Below, one piece after another: positions 29,495 to 29,504 of a stretch of DNA of 29,504 nucleotides. Below the pieces are notes generated by a model. The model saw only the letters and a list, made by a program, of their open reading frames with translations, had not been told where the DNA came from and did not search any database. Source of the stretch: Cyanobacteria bacterium UBA791. GTDB taxonomy: Bacteria; Cyanobacteriota; Vampirovibrionia; Gastranaerophilales; Gastranaerophilaceae. The stretch covers positions 1 through 29,504 of the forward strand of contig DBIX01000079.1 of NCBI GenBank assembly GCA_002297005.1, in the 5' to 3' direction. The position numbers and the translations under genes are program-made. Each line of letters begins with the position of its first letter. The first letter of the stretch is position 1.

Positions 29495-29504
29495 AAATAA
29501 CAAA

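Overview
The window is AT-rich chromosomal DNA from a bacterium with an outer membrane. waaA, heptosyltransferase-like GT9 enzymes, a TolC-type protein and periplasmic proteins point to a Gram-negative envelope, and there is a flagellin. Mini-RNase III (known mainly from Firmicutes and Cyanobacteria) together with LPS genes, GH57 and a cyanobacterial-type aminotransferase suggests a non-photosynthetic relative of Cyanobacteria (Vampirovibrionia / Gastranaerophilales). This assignment is inference; no rRNA, tRNA or other phylogenetic marker is present.

Layout. Positions 1-9935 hold a plus-strand surface-glycan locus: an SGNH-hydrolase tail, two GT9 enzymes, a GT2-GT11 fusion, a DUF1796 protein, two left-handed beta-helix acyltransferases, gmd, fcl and a GT39-like membrane glycosyltransferase. 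Gmd and Fcl make GDP-L-fucose, and the GT11 half of the fusion is the likely user. Positions 10069-11292 encode flagellin with a strong terminator. Next come a GIY-YIG gene bracketed by inverted repeats, palindromic repeat debris, a DUF486 membrane protein, and a large exported protein that joins a substrate-binding-like domain to a TolC-like domain. An 864-base gap (14892-15755) follows, then UPF0047, GH57, GT4, an HD-GYP regulator, an ACT protein, a PLP aminotransferase and waaA. From 28983 down to 23618 a minus-strand operon runs mrnC, three secreted WG-repeat proteins, a periplasmic carbonic anhydrase, an IspD-like enzyme and an FkbM methyltransferase. A CpxP/Spy-like protein diverges at 29051.

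Most notable are two candidate type I toxin-antitoxin modules hidden in gene-free stretches. In each, a tiny hydrophobic peptide with a good ribosome binding site (35 codons at 15416-15523 and 24 codons at 19594-19668, both minus strand) faces a near-consensus sigma70 promoter on the plus strand. That promoter should make a short antisense RNA overlapping the 3' part of the peptide gene and ending in a hairpin. The two loci share this architecture without obvious sequence similarity.

A second pattern is leaderless expression. Nine genes have a -10 hexamer ending 6 (seven cases) or 7 (two cases) bases before the ATG and no Shine-Dalgarno sequence, so transcription should begin at or within a base of the start codon. 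Other genes in the window have clear Shine-Dalgarno sites, so the two initiation modes appear to coexist.
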